From contig JAFRKI010000016.1 of the NCBI GenBank assembly GCA_017431825.1, positions 103,445 to 167,444 of the forward strand: a stretch of DNA of 64,000 nucleotides, given 5' to 3'. The position numbers and the translations under genes were made by a program. The notes beneath the pieces were generated by a model that saw nothing but the letters and a program-made list of their open reading frames with translations, was not told where the DNA came from and searched no databases. This DNA is from Erysipelotrichaceae bacterium. Its GTDB lineage: Bacteria > Bacillota_I > Bacilli_A > Erysipelotrichales > Erysipelotrichaceae. The stretch's first letter is position 1, and each line of letters begins with the position of its first letter. This document shows positions 40,771-49,632 of this stretch, piece by piece.

Positions 40771-42320
40771 TCAAAGCCAAGAATCTTTATGTCAATCTGA
40801 GCAGTGAAGAACTGATCAGGATCGCTCTGGAAAAGGGCGAAGGAAGGCTGGCGGACAACGGTGCGCTGGTAGTCGAGACCGGTAAGTTCACCGGCAGGTC
40901 ACCTGATGACAAGTTCATCGTCGATGATGAACTGACGCATGATACCGTAGCCTGGGGCAAGGTCAATAGACCGACTGCCAAAAAGACTTTTAATGACCTG
41001 AAGAAAAGACTTCTTGAATATCTGGAAGACAAAGACGTCTACGTCTTCAAGGGCTTTGCGGGTGCCGACAGGAAACATGCCCGCAGGTTCATCGTTTATA
41101 ACGAGCTGGCCTGTCAGAATCTTTTCATCAGGAACCTGCTGATAAGACCTGATGAGGAAGAACTTAAGGATTACGGTGAAGCCGATTATACGATAATCTG
41201 CTGTCCGGGATTCAAGTGCGAACCGGAAAGGGACGGTACCCATTCCGAAGCAGCGATACTGATCGACTATTCGCAGAAGGAGATCCTGATAGCCGGAACG
41301 GCTTATGCGGGCGAGATCAAGAAGAGCGTCTTCTCGACCATGAATTACTGTCTGCCGGATGAAGACGTTCTGCCGATGCACTGTTCAGCCAATATGGATC
41401 CTGTGACTAAAGAGACAGCTCTGTTCTTCGGCTTAAGCGGTACCGGCAAGACCACCCTCAGTGCCGATCCGGAAAGGATGCTGATAGGCGACGACGAGCA
41501 CGGCTTTTCCGATGAAGGCATCTTCAACTTTGAAGGCGGCTGCTATGCCAAGTGCATCAACCTCTCCAAAGAAAAGGAACCTGATATCTATAATGCGATA
41601 AAGGAAGGTTCCGTAGTGGAGAACGTCATCATGAGAGAAGACGGTTCCCTCGACTATAATGACGCATCATTAACTGAAAACACCAGAGTGGCTTATCCGC
41701 TTTACTATATAAGAAATGCGCTGATACCTTCAGTCGGAGGCATACCTTCGGTCATCATCTTCCTGACGGCTGACGCCTTCGGAGTTCTGCCGCCGATATC
41801 CATCCTGTCCAAGGAAGCAGCCATGTATCATTTCGTTACGGGCTTTACTTCTAAGGTCGCAGGTACCGAAAGAGGTATCAAGGAACCGGTGCCGACATTC
41901 TCAACGCTCTTCGGCGAACCGTTCATGCCGCTGGATCCGCTCGTCTATGCCAGGATGCTGGGAGAAAAACTGGATAAGTATGATACGAAGGTCTATCTTA
42001 TCAATACCGGCTGGTTCGGCGGAAGCGCCAGTTCAGGAGCTAAGCGCATCGATCTTAAATACACCAGGGCCATGGTCAGGGCCTGTCTCAATGACGAGTT
42101 CAAAGGCGTGGAAACAAAGCACTCCGAGATCTTCAATCTGGACTTCCCGGTAAAGTGCAGGGATGTGCCTGATGAGATACTTGATCCGATGCAGATGTGG
42201 AAAGACAAGGATGCCTATAACGAACAGGCCAGGACGCTGGCTAAGATGTTTACGGACAACTTCAAAAAGAAGTATCCGGACATGCCGGAAGAGATAGTCA
42301 AGGCCGGTCCTAAAGGATGA
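40767..42320 (+). CDS. pckA: Phosphoenolpyruvate carboxykinase (ATP)
   Basis: 517 residues, normal for the ATP-dependent enzyme. FTGRSPDDKFIVDD, HCSANMD, the kinase P-loop GLSGTGKTTLS (about 221), metal site IGDDEHGFSDEGIFNFEGGCYAK and NTGWFGG are all present. It interconverts oxaloacetate and PEP; in fermenting anaerobes often in the CO2-fixing direction with ATP gain. Start overlaps the reductase stop (ATGA), and an intrinsic terminator follows. Confidence 0.96.
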   Translation: MIKAKNLYVNLSSEELIRIALEKGEGRLADNGALVVETGKFTGRSPDDKFIVDDELTHDTVAWGKVNRPTAKKTFNDLKKRLLEYLEDKDVYVFKGFAGADRKHARRFIVYNELACQNLFIRNLLIRPDEEELKDYGEADYTIICCPGFKCEPERDGTHSEAAILIDYSQKEILIAGTAYAGEIKKSVFSTMNYCLPDEDVLPMHCSANMDPVTKETALFFGLSGTGKTTLSADPERMLIGDDEHGFSDEGIFNFEGGCYAKCINLSKEKEPDIYNAIKEGSVVENVIMREDGSLDYNDASLTENTRVAYPLYYIRNALIPSVGGIPSVIIFLTADAFGVLPPISILSKEAAMYHFVTGFTSKVAGTERGIKEPVPTFSTLFGEPFMPLDPLVYARMLGEKLDKYDTKVYLINTGWFGGSASSGAKRIDLKYTRAMVRACLNDEFKGVETKHSEIFNLDFPVKCRDVPDEILDPMQMWKDKDAYNEQARTLAKMFTDNFKKKYPDMPEEIVKAGPKG

Positions 42321-42321
42321 T

Positions 42322-42346
42322 AAAAGAAGGAGAGATCCTTCTTTTT
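42322..42346 (+). terminator. Intrinsic terminator of pckA
   Basis: Ten-base stem AAAAGAAGGA / TCCTTCTTTT with loop GAGA and a T run. Confidence 0.88.
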
Positions 42347-42361
42347 ATTAAGGCGTTTCCG

Positions 42362-42391
42362 TTGCCTAAGAACTGAAGATTAAAATATAAT
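42362..42391 (+). promoter_or_regulatory. Promoter of the hybrid kinase operon
   Basis: TTGCCT (42362-42367), 18-bp spacer, TATAAT (42386-42391). The leader of about 67 nt contains a small hairpin (TATCGG / CCGATA, 42402-42420) and the ribosome binding site AAGGAGATG. Confidence 0.6.
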
Positions 42392-42464
42392 TAAAGCGGA
42401 CATATCGGATAATAACCGATACATTCTGCAATAATCAACGGTTTTTCTAATAAGGAGATGTGTT

Positions 42465-45425
42465 ATGTTTGGAGAGCGTTTTGAACTCAACGAAGAGACG
42501 ATACCGGTCATTGAAGAAGTCGGAAGGCACATGCCGGGAGGCTTCTTCATATACAAGGCCACAGCTCCGGAAGAGCTTTTATATGTCAATCATGCGGTCA
42601 TCAACATGTTCGGCTGCGACGATCTGGAGGACTTCAGGAAACTGACCGGCTTTACCTTCAAAGGCATGGTATATCCTGAAGACTATGAAACGATCAGCGG
42701 TTCCATAAATGACCAGATAGCGGCCAGTGAAGACAGCTTCGACTACGTCGAATACCGTATCGTCAGAAAGGACGGCGAGATCCGCTGGGTCGATGATTAC
42801 GGCCACTATACCGAAACGGACAAGCACGGCGGCATCTACTATGTCTTCATCTCCGATATCACGGACAAGCGGGAAAAGATGGAGACCGACGCTTCCATGC
42901 GCAGAGCGGTAAACGATTCCGTCATGAGCATCTACAATACCATCTGGCTGATCAATGACGTGGAAAGCGAAAGATGTTCGCTGTACCACGGCGATATCGG
43001 TATCGATTCCATCCATGCGGAAGCCATCAAGCACGCATTGAGTCATGTGAAATACACCGATACGATGACCGAATATGTCAAGACCATGGTCGCCAAGGAA
43101 GACCAGGAAAGGATGCTGGAAGAGATATCCCTTCCTTACATCATCGATCAGCTGAAAGACAAGAATACCTTCTCCGTAAACTTCTTAAGGCACTTCCCGG
43201 AAGGAAACAGATACTACCGTATCAATTTCGGTAAGATCGTCATGCCTAAGGGCAAAATGGGCGTCATGATGGGCTTCAGGGACGTCGATGAAGAGATCAA
43301 GAAAGACCAGGCTTTAAGAGACGCTCTCAATGAAGCCAAGGTCGCCCTGGAAGCAAGAGTGGCTTTGCAGGACCAGCTCCTTGAACAGAAGCAGCACCGG
43401 CAGCAGCAGGACAGGATGATAACGGCCCTGGCCTCCGATTACCGCAGCGTCTATCAGGTCGATCTGGATAAGGATGATGCGGTATGTTACCGATCCGACC
43501 ACAATGATGACGACCAGTATCCGGAAGGCGAACATTTCTGTTTCAGTGAATACTTTACCGCTTACTGCAATAAATACGTCGCCGATGACTATAAGGAAGG
43601 ATTCCTTAAGTTCATCGATCCCGAAAATATAAAGAATGCCCTGGCTGACGAGCTGATAATCATTTACCGTTATCTCGTACAGCGCAAGGACAGAGAGTAT
43701 TACGAAATGCTCAGAATGGCCGGTGTCAGACACGCCGAAGACAGAGAAGATCATCTGGTCCATCAGGTAGGTGTCGGTTTTACGGTCATCGATGCGGAGA
43801 TGCGTGAAAACATCGCCCGTAACGAAGCGCTGGTCCATGCCTTAGCGGCAGCTGAGGAAGCCAATAATGCCAAGACCGCCTTCCTTTCCAACATGTCCCA
43901 TGAGATAAGAACGCCGATGAATGCCATCATCGGTCTCAACTCCCTGGCTTTAAAGGATAAGGGATTATCCGATACCACCAGGGAATACATCGAAAGGATA
44001 GGCGACAGTGCCAGACATCTGCTGGGGCTGATCAACGACATCCTCGATATGTCCAGGATCGAATCGGGCAGGTTTACTCTCAAGAAGGAAGAGTTCTCCT
44101 TAAGCGAGATGCTGGAACAGATCAATACGATGGTCATGTCCCAGTGTTCCGACAAGGGACTTAAATTCGAATGTCATATCAACGGTCACATCGATGATTA
44201 CTATATCGGTGACGACATGAAACTGAAGCAGGTCCTCATCAATATCCTGAGCAATGCGATCAAGTTCACCGAAGCACCGGGCAGCGTGACTCTGTCCCTG
44301 GAAAGAACGGCTGTCTTTGAGAACAAGTCGACCATCAAGTTCTCGATCAAGGATACCGGTATCGGTATGGACAAGGAATTCATACCGAAGATCTTTGATT
44401 CCTTTACCCAGGAAGATTCTTCCCGCAAGAACAAGTACGGTTCCACGGGACTGGGCATGGCCATCACCAAGAGCATCGTGGAGATGATGAACGGCACCAT
44501 TTACGTTGAATCCGAGAAGGGCGTAGGTTCCGAGTTCACCGTCATCGTCACGCTTAATAACTGTGAGCATGAGCTTTCCAGCGTCGAATACATCAACCCT
44601 CATGATCTGAAGGTCCTGGTGGTCGATGATGACGAGATCGCCTGCGAACATGCCAAGCTGGTTCTCGATGAGGCCGGCATCAGGGCTGAGACCTGTTTAA
44701 GCGGCAAGGAAGCTCTGCACATGCTGGAACTGCAGCATGCCAAGCATGAACCTTACAATCTGGTGATCCTGGACTGGAAGATGCCGGAAATGGACGGTAT
44801 CGAAGTTGCCAGGGAAATAAGGACCCTCTATGACAACGAGACGACGGTCATCATCCTGACCGCCTACAACTGGGATGAGATCATGGACGAAGCTCTGCAT
44901 GTGGGCGTCGACTCCTTCCTGGCCAAACCGCTGTTTGCTTCCAATATCATCGATGAATTCGAAAGGATAGCCCGACGCAACAGCATGAAGCTATTCAAGG
45001 AAAAGAAACGGGCCGAACTCAAGGGCAGACGCTTACTGCTGGCCGAAGACATCCTCATCAACGCCGAGATCATGAAGAGCCTTCTGAAGATGAAGGAAGC
45101 TGAGATAGACCATGCGGAAAACGGTCTGGTCGTACTGGAGAAGTTTGCCGTCAGTCCGCTCAACTACTACGATGCCATCCTGATGGATGTCAGGATGCCG
45201 GAAATGGACGGCTTACAGGCGACCGAACAGATCAGAATGCTGGACAGACCGGATGCGAAGACCATACCGATCGTTGCCCTTACCGCCAATGCCTTTGATG
45301 AAGACGTCCAGCGTTCGCTCCAGGTAGGCATGAATGCCCATCTGTCAAAACCGGTGGAACCGGAACATCTTTATCAGACACTTGAAGAACTGATCTACGA
45401 AAAGGATCAGGCTGACAATAAATAA
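42465..45425 (+). CDS. Cytosolic hybrid sensor histidine kinase: PAS domains - HisKA - HATPase - two receivers
   Basis: 986 residues without membrane segments. A clear PAS/PAC unit at about 25-140 (RKDGEIRWVDDYGHY), two further PAS-like regions to 450, HisKA with the phosphoacceptor in NMSHEIRTPMNAIIG (about 475), HATPase boxes (LINILSNAIKFT about 592, IKDTGIGM, GSTGLGMAI), receiver 1 (VLVVDDDEIA, Asp in LVILDWKMPEMDG) and receiver 2 (LLLAEDILIN, Asp in AILMDVRMPEMDG). It would autophosphorylate and relay to its own receivers. No Hpt or DNA-binding regulator is encoded nearby. The gene for a permease-kinase fusion follows 2 nt later. Confidence 0.92.
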   Translation: MFGERFELNEETIPVIEEVGRHMPGGFFIYKATAPEELLYVNHAVINMFGCDDLEDFRKLTGFTFKGMVYPEDYETISGSINDQIAASEDSFDYVEYRIVRKDGEIRWVDDYGHYTETDKHGGIYYVFISDITDKREKMETDASMRRAVNDSVMSIYNTIWLINDVESERCSLYHGDIGIDSIHAEAIKHALSHVKYTDTMTEYVKTMVAKEDQERMLEEISLPYIIDQLKDKNTFSVNFLRHFPEGNRYYRINFGKIVMPKGKMGVMMGFRDVDEEIKKDQALRDALNEAKVALEARVALQDQLLEQKQHRQQQDRMITALASDYRSVYQVDLDKDDAVCYRSDHNDDDQYPEGEHFCFSEYFTAYCNKYVADDYKEGFLKFIDPENIKNALADELIIIYRYLVQRKDREYYEMLRMAGVRHAEDREDHLVHQVGVGFTVIDAEMRENIARNEALVHALAAAEEANNAKTAFLSNMSHEIRTPMNAIIGLNSLALKDKGLSDTTREYIERIGDSARHLLGLINDILDMSRIESGRFTLKKEEFSLSEMLEQINTMVMSQCSDKGLKFECHINGHIDDYYIGDDMKLKQVLINILSNAIKFTEAPGSVTLSLERTAVFENKSTIKFSIKDTGIGMDKEFIPKIFDSFTQEDSSRKNKYGSTGLGMAITKSIVEMMNGTIYVESEKGVGSEFTVIVTLNNCEHELSSVEYINPHDLKVLVVDDDEIACEHAKLVLDEAGIRAETCLSGKEALHMLELQHAKHEPYNLVILDWKMPEMDGIEVAREIRTLYDNETTVIILTAYNWDEIMDEALHVGVDSFLAKPLFASNIIDEFERIARRNSMKLFKEKKRAELKGRRLLLAEDILINAEIMKSLLKMKEAEIDHAENGLVVLEKFAVSPLNYYDAILMDVRMPEMDGLQATEQIRMLDRPDAKTIPIVALTANAFDEDVQRSLQVGMNAHLSKPVEPEHLYQTLEELIYEKDQADNK

Positions 45426-45427
45426 CT

Positions 45428-48214
45428 ATGGAAAAACAGGAGAACAAAGGATTAGACAGATATTTATCACCGGCCGATACCTGGGCTATGGCCTTCGGCT
45501 GCATGGTCGGCTGGGGTGCTTTCGTAATGCCGGGAACCACTTTCCTGCCTCTGGCAGGACCTTTGGGTACGGTCATTGCGATGATCATCAGCGTAGCGAT
45601 CATGCTGGTGATAGGAAACAACTTCGCCTATCTCATGAACCGGAACCCGATGACCGGCGGTGTCTATTCCTACACCAAGGAGGCCTTCGGCAGAGACCAC
45701 GCTTTCCTCAGTTCATGGTTTCTGTGCCTTTCATACCTGTCGATAGTATTCCTTAATGCGACTGCCGTCTACCTGGTAATAAGGACAGCCTTTAACGGCG
45801 CCTTACAGGGCGGCTATGCCTATGAGATAGCCGGAAATACGATCTATCTGGGTGAATTAGTCACCTCGGTACTCATACTGGTATTCATCGGCTTCCTTTT
45901 CATTATCGCCAAACCGATACTGCAGAAGCTGCATACGGTCCTGGCGCTGATACTGCTGGCAGGCGTGATAGCGACGTCCGTCGTCTGTCTTCCGCATGTG
46001 AGCAGGGAAGCTCTGCTGTCATTTGGTACCGCGGAACTTAATCCGGCTTATGCGATCTTCAGTATCGTGATACTGGCGCCGTGGGCCTTCGTTGGCTTTG
46101 AGGTCATCTCCTTTGATACCGCTCACTTCAGATTCGATATCAGAAAGTCCAGATCGATCATCATCGTTTCGATACTGGCCGGAGGACTGGCCTATATGAC
46201 CATGGCCGTCATCAATGCGGCAGCCATGCCTGACGGTTTCTCTTCCTGGGTCGAATACATAAACGCTTTGGGAAGCCTTAGCGGCATCGCCTCGGTACCG
46301 ACTTTCTATGTGGCCAGAGAGATCATGGGAACGGGAGGTCTCGTCGTCATTACTATTACGGCTATGGCAGCCATCATCACCGGCATCATCGGCGGTTACC
46401 GTGCTGCCATCAGAGTCCTTTCGACGATGGCAGAAGACCGTATCCTTTCGGAAAGATTCTCCCGAACGACTTACAGCATCCTCTTTGTCATGGTGCTTTC
46501 CATTGCGCTTTCACTGCTTGGCAGAAATACCCTCAACTGGTTCGTCGACGTGACGTCCTTCGGTGCGATAGTGGGCTTCGGCTATACTTCGGCTGCTGCC
46601 TACAAGATCGGAAAGACTGAAGGCAATAGGAAGATACTCATCAGTGCACTGGCCGGTGCGGTGATATCGGTGCTCTTCGTACTCGTACAGCTGATCCCGA
46701 GACTTACCGCCATGGAAGCCATGGGTGCGGAAGCCTTTCTTTTACTGTCTTTATGGTGCCTTCTGGGCTTCGTGTTCTACTGGCGGACGATCAAGCGGAG
46801 CACCCTGACCGAATACAGCGGCATGTCCACGTCAGGCATTGCCCTGTTTGCGCTGCTGCTTTATACCGTTTTCATGTGGCTGGCCAAGCGTATCGATGCC
46901 CAGGAAAGTCTGGAAGCCGTTCATAAAAACATCATTGCCGGCGGCGTCATCCTGATGATCATCGTCTTCATCGGGCTGACGGTCATGCTGTATGTACAGA
47001 ACCTGGTAAGACAGCAGCATGAAATGAGCGAAAGGGACAAGATCAGGGCCGTTGAAGGAAATCTGGCCAAATCCCAGTTCCTCTTCAACATGTCCCATGA
47101 CATAAGAACACCGATGAATGCCATCATCGGCTATACCAACCTGGCTCTCGACGAGGAAAATTCGCCTAAGGTCGAAGAGTATCTCAATAAGATAAACAAT
47201 TCTTCAAAGCATCTGCTTTCACTGATAAACGATATCCTGGAAATGAGCCGGATCGAAAGCGGAAAGCTGGAACTCGAATATGTGCCTGCCGACATCATAT
47301 CCGTCTTTGACGGCATGCGCGATCTCTTCCATGAACAGATGAAACAGAAGGACATGGACTTCAACGTCTATACTTCCCAGATCAGTGACAGATATGTCTG
47401 GTGCGACAAAAAGAACCTCAACCGTATCCTGCTGAACCTTCTGAGCAATGCCTACAAGTTCACTCCGGAAGGGGGAAGCATATCGCTGTCCCTTTATGAG
47501 ATGGGCGGTAATGAAGACGGCTACGGATCCTATGAGATCAGAGTTAAGGACAGCGGTATCGGCATGTCCCGGGAATTCGTGGAAAAGATGTTCAATGCCT
47601 TTGAAAGGGAACACACCTCGACCGTCAGCGGTATCGAAGGCACCGGACTGGGTCTGGCCATAACCAAGAGCCTTGCCGACCTGATGGGCGGTACCATCGA
47701 AGTTCTTACTTCACCGGGCAGCGGCAGCGAGTTCATCCTGCGTTTCAAGTTCAGACTGGCAGCGGAAAGCGACATGCCTAAGGAAGAAAAGAAAAAGAAT
47801 GGTGCCGCGGGAACTGACTTCACCGGCAGGAAACTGCTGCTGGTAGAAGACAATCTCATCAACATGGAGATAGCCAAGGCGATACTGGGACAGCTGGGCT
47901 TTGCGATCGACACGGCTGAAAACGGACAGATCGCCGTGGATAAGGTGAAAGCGTCAAAGCCGGGCGATTACGATCTGATCCTGATGGATGTGCAGATGCC
48001 GGTAATGGACGGCTATACCGCAACGAAAGCCATCAGAAACCTTGAAGACAAAGATCTGTCAGAGATACCGGTCATCGCGATGACGGCCAACGCCTTCAAG
48101 GAAGACGAACTGGCTTCGGCCGATGCGGGCATGCAGGGACACATCGCCAAACCGATAGACGTCAATGTGATGATGGAAACCATTGCGGAAGTACTTAACA
48201 AACAGGAGAACTGA
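45428..48214 (+). CDS. Amino-acid-permease-like transporter fused to histidine kinase and receiver
   Basis: 928 residues. Residues about 1-520 are an APC-superfamily permease: DTWAMAFGCMVGWGAFVMPG matches the first-helix GxG signature, NPMTGGVYSYTKEAFG the next helix, with about twelve to fourteen helices in all. A single polypeptide then continues into HisKA (NMSHDIRTPMNAIIGY, about 554), HATPase (LLNLLSNAYKFTPEGG, IKDSGIGM-like VKDSGIGMS, GTGLGLAI) and a receiver (LLLVEDNLIN about 803, Asp in LILMDVQMPVMDG). It therefore could couple binding or uptake of an amino acid-like ligand to phosphorelay, analogous to CbrA, which uses a different transporter family. Co-transcribed with the preceding hybrid kinase. 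Confidence 0.92.
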   Translation: MEKQENKGLDRYLSPADTWAMAFGCMVGWGAFVMPGTTFLPLAGPLGTVIAMIISVAIMLVIGNNFAYLMNRNPMTGGVYSYTKEAFGRDHAFLSSWFLCLSYLSIVFLNATAVYLVIRTAFNGALQGGYAYEIAGNTIYLGELVTSVLILVFIGFLFIIAKPILQKLHTVLALILLAGVIATSVVCLPHVSREALLSFGTAELNPAYAIFSIVILAPWAFVGFEVISFDTAHFRFDIRKSRSIIIVSILAGGLAYMTMAVINAAAMPDGFSSWVEYINALGSLSGIASVPTFYVAREIMGTGGLVVITITAMAAIITGIIGGYRAAIRVLSTMAEDRILSERFSRTTYSILFVMVLSIALSLLGRNTLNWFVDVTSFGAIVGFGYTSAAAYKIGKTEGNRKILISALAGAVISVLFVLVQLIPRLTAMEAMGAEAFLLLSLWCLLGFVFYWRTIKRSTLTEYSGMSTSGIALFALLLYTVFMWLAKRIDAQESLEAVHKNIIAGGVILMIIVFIGLTVMLYVQNLVRQQHEMSERDKIRAVEGNLAKSQFLFNMSHDIRTPMNAIIGYTNLALDEENSPKVEEYLNKINNSSKHLLSLINDILEMSRIESGKLELEYVPADIISVFDGMRDLFHEQMKQKDMDFNVYTSQISDRYVWCDKKNLNRILLNLLSNAYKFTPEGGSISLSLYEMGGNEDGYGSYEIRVKDSGIGMSREFVEKMFNAFEREHTSTVSGIEGTGLGLAITKSLADLMGGTIEVLTSPGSGSEFILRFKFRLAAESDMPKEEKKKNGAAGTDFTGRKLLLVEDNLINMEIAKAILGQLGFAIDTAENGQIAVDKVKASKPGDYDLILMDVQMPVMDGYTATKAIRNLEDKDLSEIPVIAMTANAFKEDELASADAGMQGHIAKPIDVNVMMETIAEVLNKQEN

Positions 48215-48228
48215 TCTCCTGTTTTTTT
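48201..48228 (+). terminator. Intrinsic terminator of the hybrid kinase operon
   Basis: Stem AACAGGAGA / TCTCCTGTT with a 5-nt loop and seven T; the stem includes the last codons and stop. Confidence 0.9.
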
Positions 48229-48319
48229 ATATCAGTCAATATTAGTTATTCTTTTTCCTTTTGCATTATAATTATCTTGGTAAACGGTATATGGCTTTAC
48301 TTATTAGAAAGAGGAAAGA

Positions 48320-49216
48320 ATGAAAAAGATATTAACAGTATTACTGATGGTCCTGCTGGCACTGACCATGGCTGCCTGTTCAGGCTCCGGCAATGGCGGA
48401 TCAAAGTCCGATAAGATCATCAATGACAACGGTTTGATGCGTATGCATATCACGGCACCGGAAGGATATGAAAGCGTCGAACGCAATACCCTTGAAGACC
48501 TTAACGGCAACGTGACCGAAAAGGACATCAATTACTATTTCGAAGACGGAAAGGAAGTCGACTTTACCTATCTCAAGGATACGGTCCTCGGTGAACTGGT
48601 CGATCTTTCACAGCTGGAAACGCTTGAGGTAAACGGCAATTCCTACTATTACTACCCTTATGGCAGCGATCATATGGCCTTTATCCAGATCGACAATGAC
48701 CTGGGCGGTGTTGACTGCATAACGGATGCGGAAGACGGCAAGGATCAGCTTGTAAAGATCCTTGAAGGCATCACCATCACTTCTTCCATGGATACTGCCG
48801 TTAATGATCACGATCTCTATGACATCAAATATGAGATCGACAATTCACTGCCTTTATTCCAGTATGGCCTGACTGCTTCTGAAGATGCCCAGGGCAAGCT
48901 CACCAAGAAGAGCGTTGCCTGGTACTTCGGAGACGCAGACGAGACTCTTTACAGAATGCTGATCCGTGTCTATCCGGATACCGAACTGGAAAGCCTGCTG
49001 AGCGAGAGCTATGAGTATGATGAAAAGGAGATCAACGGCATCACCTTTACGGAACAGCTGAGCGATTCGGAAGCTCCGTTCAACTACTATGTCAAGCACG
49101 GCAGTGACGTCTATCAGATCAGGAACCTCGGTGTTTCCAACGGCTGGTTCACGTCACGCAGCGATGAATCGGTAAAGGTCCTTGAGGACCTGCTGAACAG
49201 TATCAGCTTCGAATAA
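48320..49216 (+). CDS. Lipoprotein with two related halves
   Basis: 298 residues. The signal peptide ends in a lipobox (MAAC), then a Gly/Ser linker and two similar domains of about 130 residues (each has a GL(M/T)-like strand, KDINYYFEDGKEVDF versus KKSVAWYFGDADETLY, and an LLGEL/LESLLSES stretch followed by VNGNSYYYYPYGSDHMAF versus INGITFTEQLSDS and YVKHGSDVYQI). This indicates an internal duplication. It follows the kinase operon on its own promoter (TATAAT at 48267-48272) and has a GAGGAAAG binding site. An extracellular sensor or ligand-binding role linked to the kinases is possible but unproven. Confidence 0.78.
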   Translation: MKKILTVLLMVLLALTMAACSGSGNGGSKSDKIINDNGLMRMHITAPEGYESVERNTLEDLNGNVTEKDINYYFEDGKEVDFTYLKDTVLGELVDLSQLETLEVNGNSYYYYPYGSDHMAFIQIDNDLGGVDCITDAEDGKDQLVKILEGITITSSMDTAVNDHDLYDIKYEIDNSLPLFQYGLTASEDAQGKLTKKSVAWYFGDADETLYRMLIRVYPDTELESLLSESYEYDEKEINGITFTEQLSDSEAPFNYYVKHGSDVYQIRNLGVSNGWFTSRSDESVKVLEDLLNSISFE

Positions 49217-49225
49217 TCAGGTATA

Positions 49226-49254
49226 AAAAAGTCCCGGGTCATCCGGGACTTTTA
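49226..49254. terminator. Bidirectional intrinsic terminator
   Basis: Stem AAGTCCCGG / CCGGGACTT, 5-nt loop, A and T runs on either side. It can serve the lipoprotein gene and the convergent tRNA-Ala(CGC). Confidence 0.9.
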
Positions 49255-49261
49255 TTTTATA

Positions 49262-49337
49262 TGGTGGAGCTTACGGGAATCGAACCCGTGACCTTTTGAT
49301 TGCGAACCAAACGCTCTGCCAGCTGAGCTAAAACCCC
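49262..49337 (-). tRNA. tRNA-Ala (anticodon CGC)
   Basis: Cloverleaf on the minus strand with the alanine identity pair G3-T70, anticodon stem TTTGG / TCAAA, loop TTCGCAA with anticodon CGC, T-loop TTCGATT and an encoded CCA. This isoacceptor reads GCG and is an extra to the TGC-type found at 55182. Confidence 0.92.
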
Positions 49338-49461
49338 GTGTCTACCTTATATTTTACATCATAATACGCCTTATCTTAAAGCCAAAAAACCGTAAAAAAA
49401 AGGACTAGACAGATTAAATACGGAACGATCTTATAAGTGCTGAAACGGTCATAAAAGTCTG

Positions 49462-49490
49462 TTGACTTAGCTATGCCTTAATGATTAAAT
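49462..49490 (+). promoter_or_regulatory. Promoter of the riboswitch-tenA operon
   Basis: TTGACT (49462-49467), 17-bp spacer, TTAAAT (49485-49490). The predicted start near 49497 is 10 nt before the aptamer. Confidence 0.65.
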
Positions 49491-49506
49491 AGACTTATAT
49501 TTGTTG

Positions 49507-49573
49507 CCAATATAGGTCTGGATATCGTGGCCCAGATGTCTCTACCGGGATGCCCTTAATTCCCGACTATTGG
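49507..49573 (+). ncRNA. Purine-class (guanine-type) riboswitch aptamer, variant loops
   Basis: Three-way junction of the purine riboswitch: P1 CCAATA / TATTGG (49507-49512, 49568-49573), J1/2 TAG, P2 GTCTGG / CCAGAT, J2/3 GTCTCTACC (consensus GTTTCTACC), P3 CGGGA / TCCCG, J3/1 AC. The ligand-contacting positions correspond to T22, T47, T51 and C74 of the B. subtilis xpt aptamer, so it is of the guanine rather than adenine type. The two kissing loops differ from the consensus: L2 is ATATCGTGGC (extra bases, final GG kept) and L3 is GCCCTTAA (CC kept). A terminator and the tenA operon follow. A changed ligand is possible. Confidence 0.85.
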
Positions 49574-49595
49574 AAAACAGCTTTTTTGTTTTATG

Positions 49596-49614
49596 GCAGC
49601 GATAGCTGCTTTTT
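49596..49614 (+). terminator. Expression-platform terminator of the riboswitch
   Basis: Stem GCAGC / GCTGC, loop GATA, followed by five T, 8 nt before the tenA Shine-Dalgarno. AACAGC at 49576-49581 could pair with the GCTG arm and act as antiterminator. Confidence 0.75.
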
Positions 49615-49632
49615 CTCATTTAGGAGGGCAAG

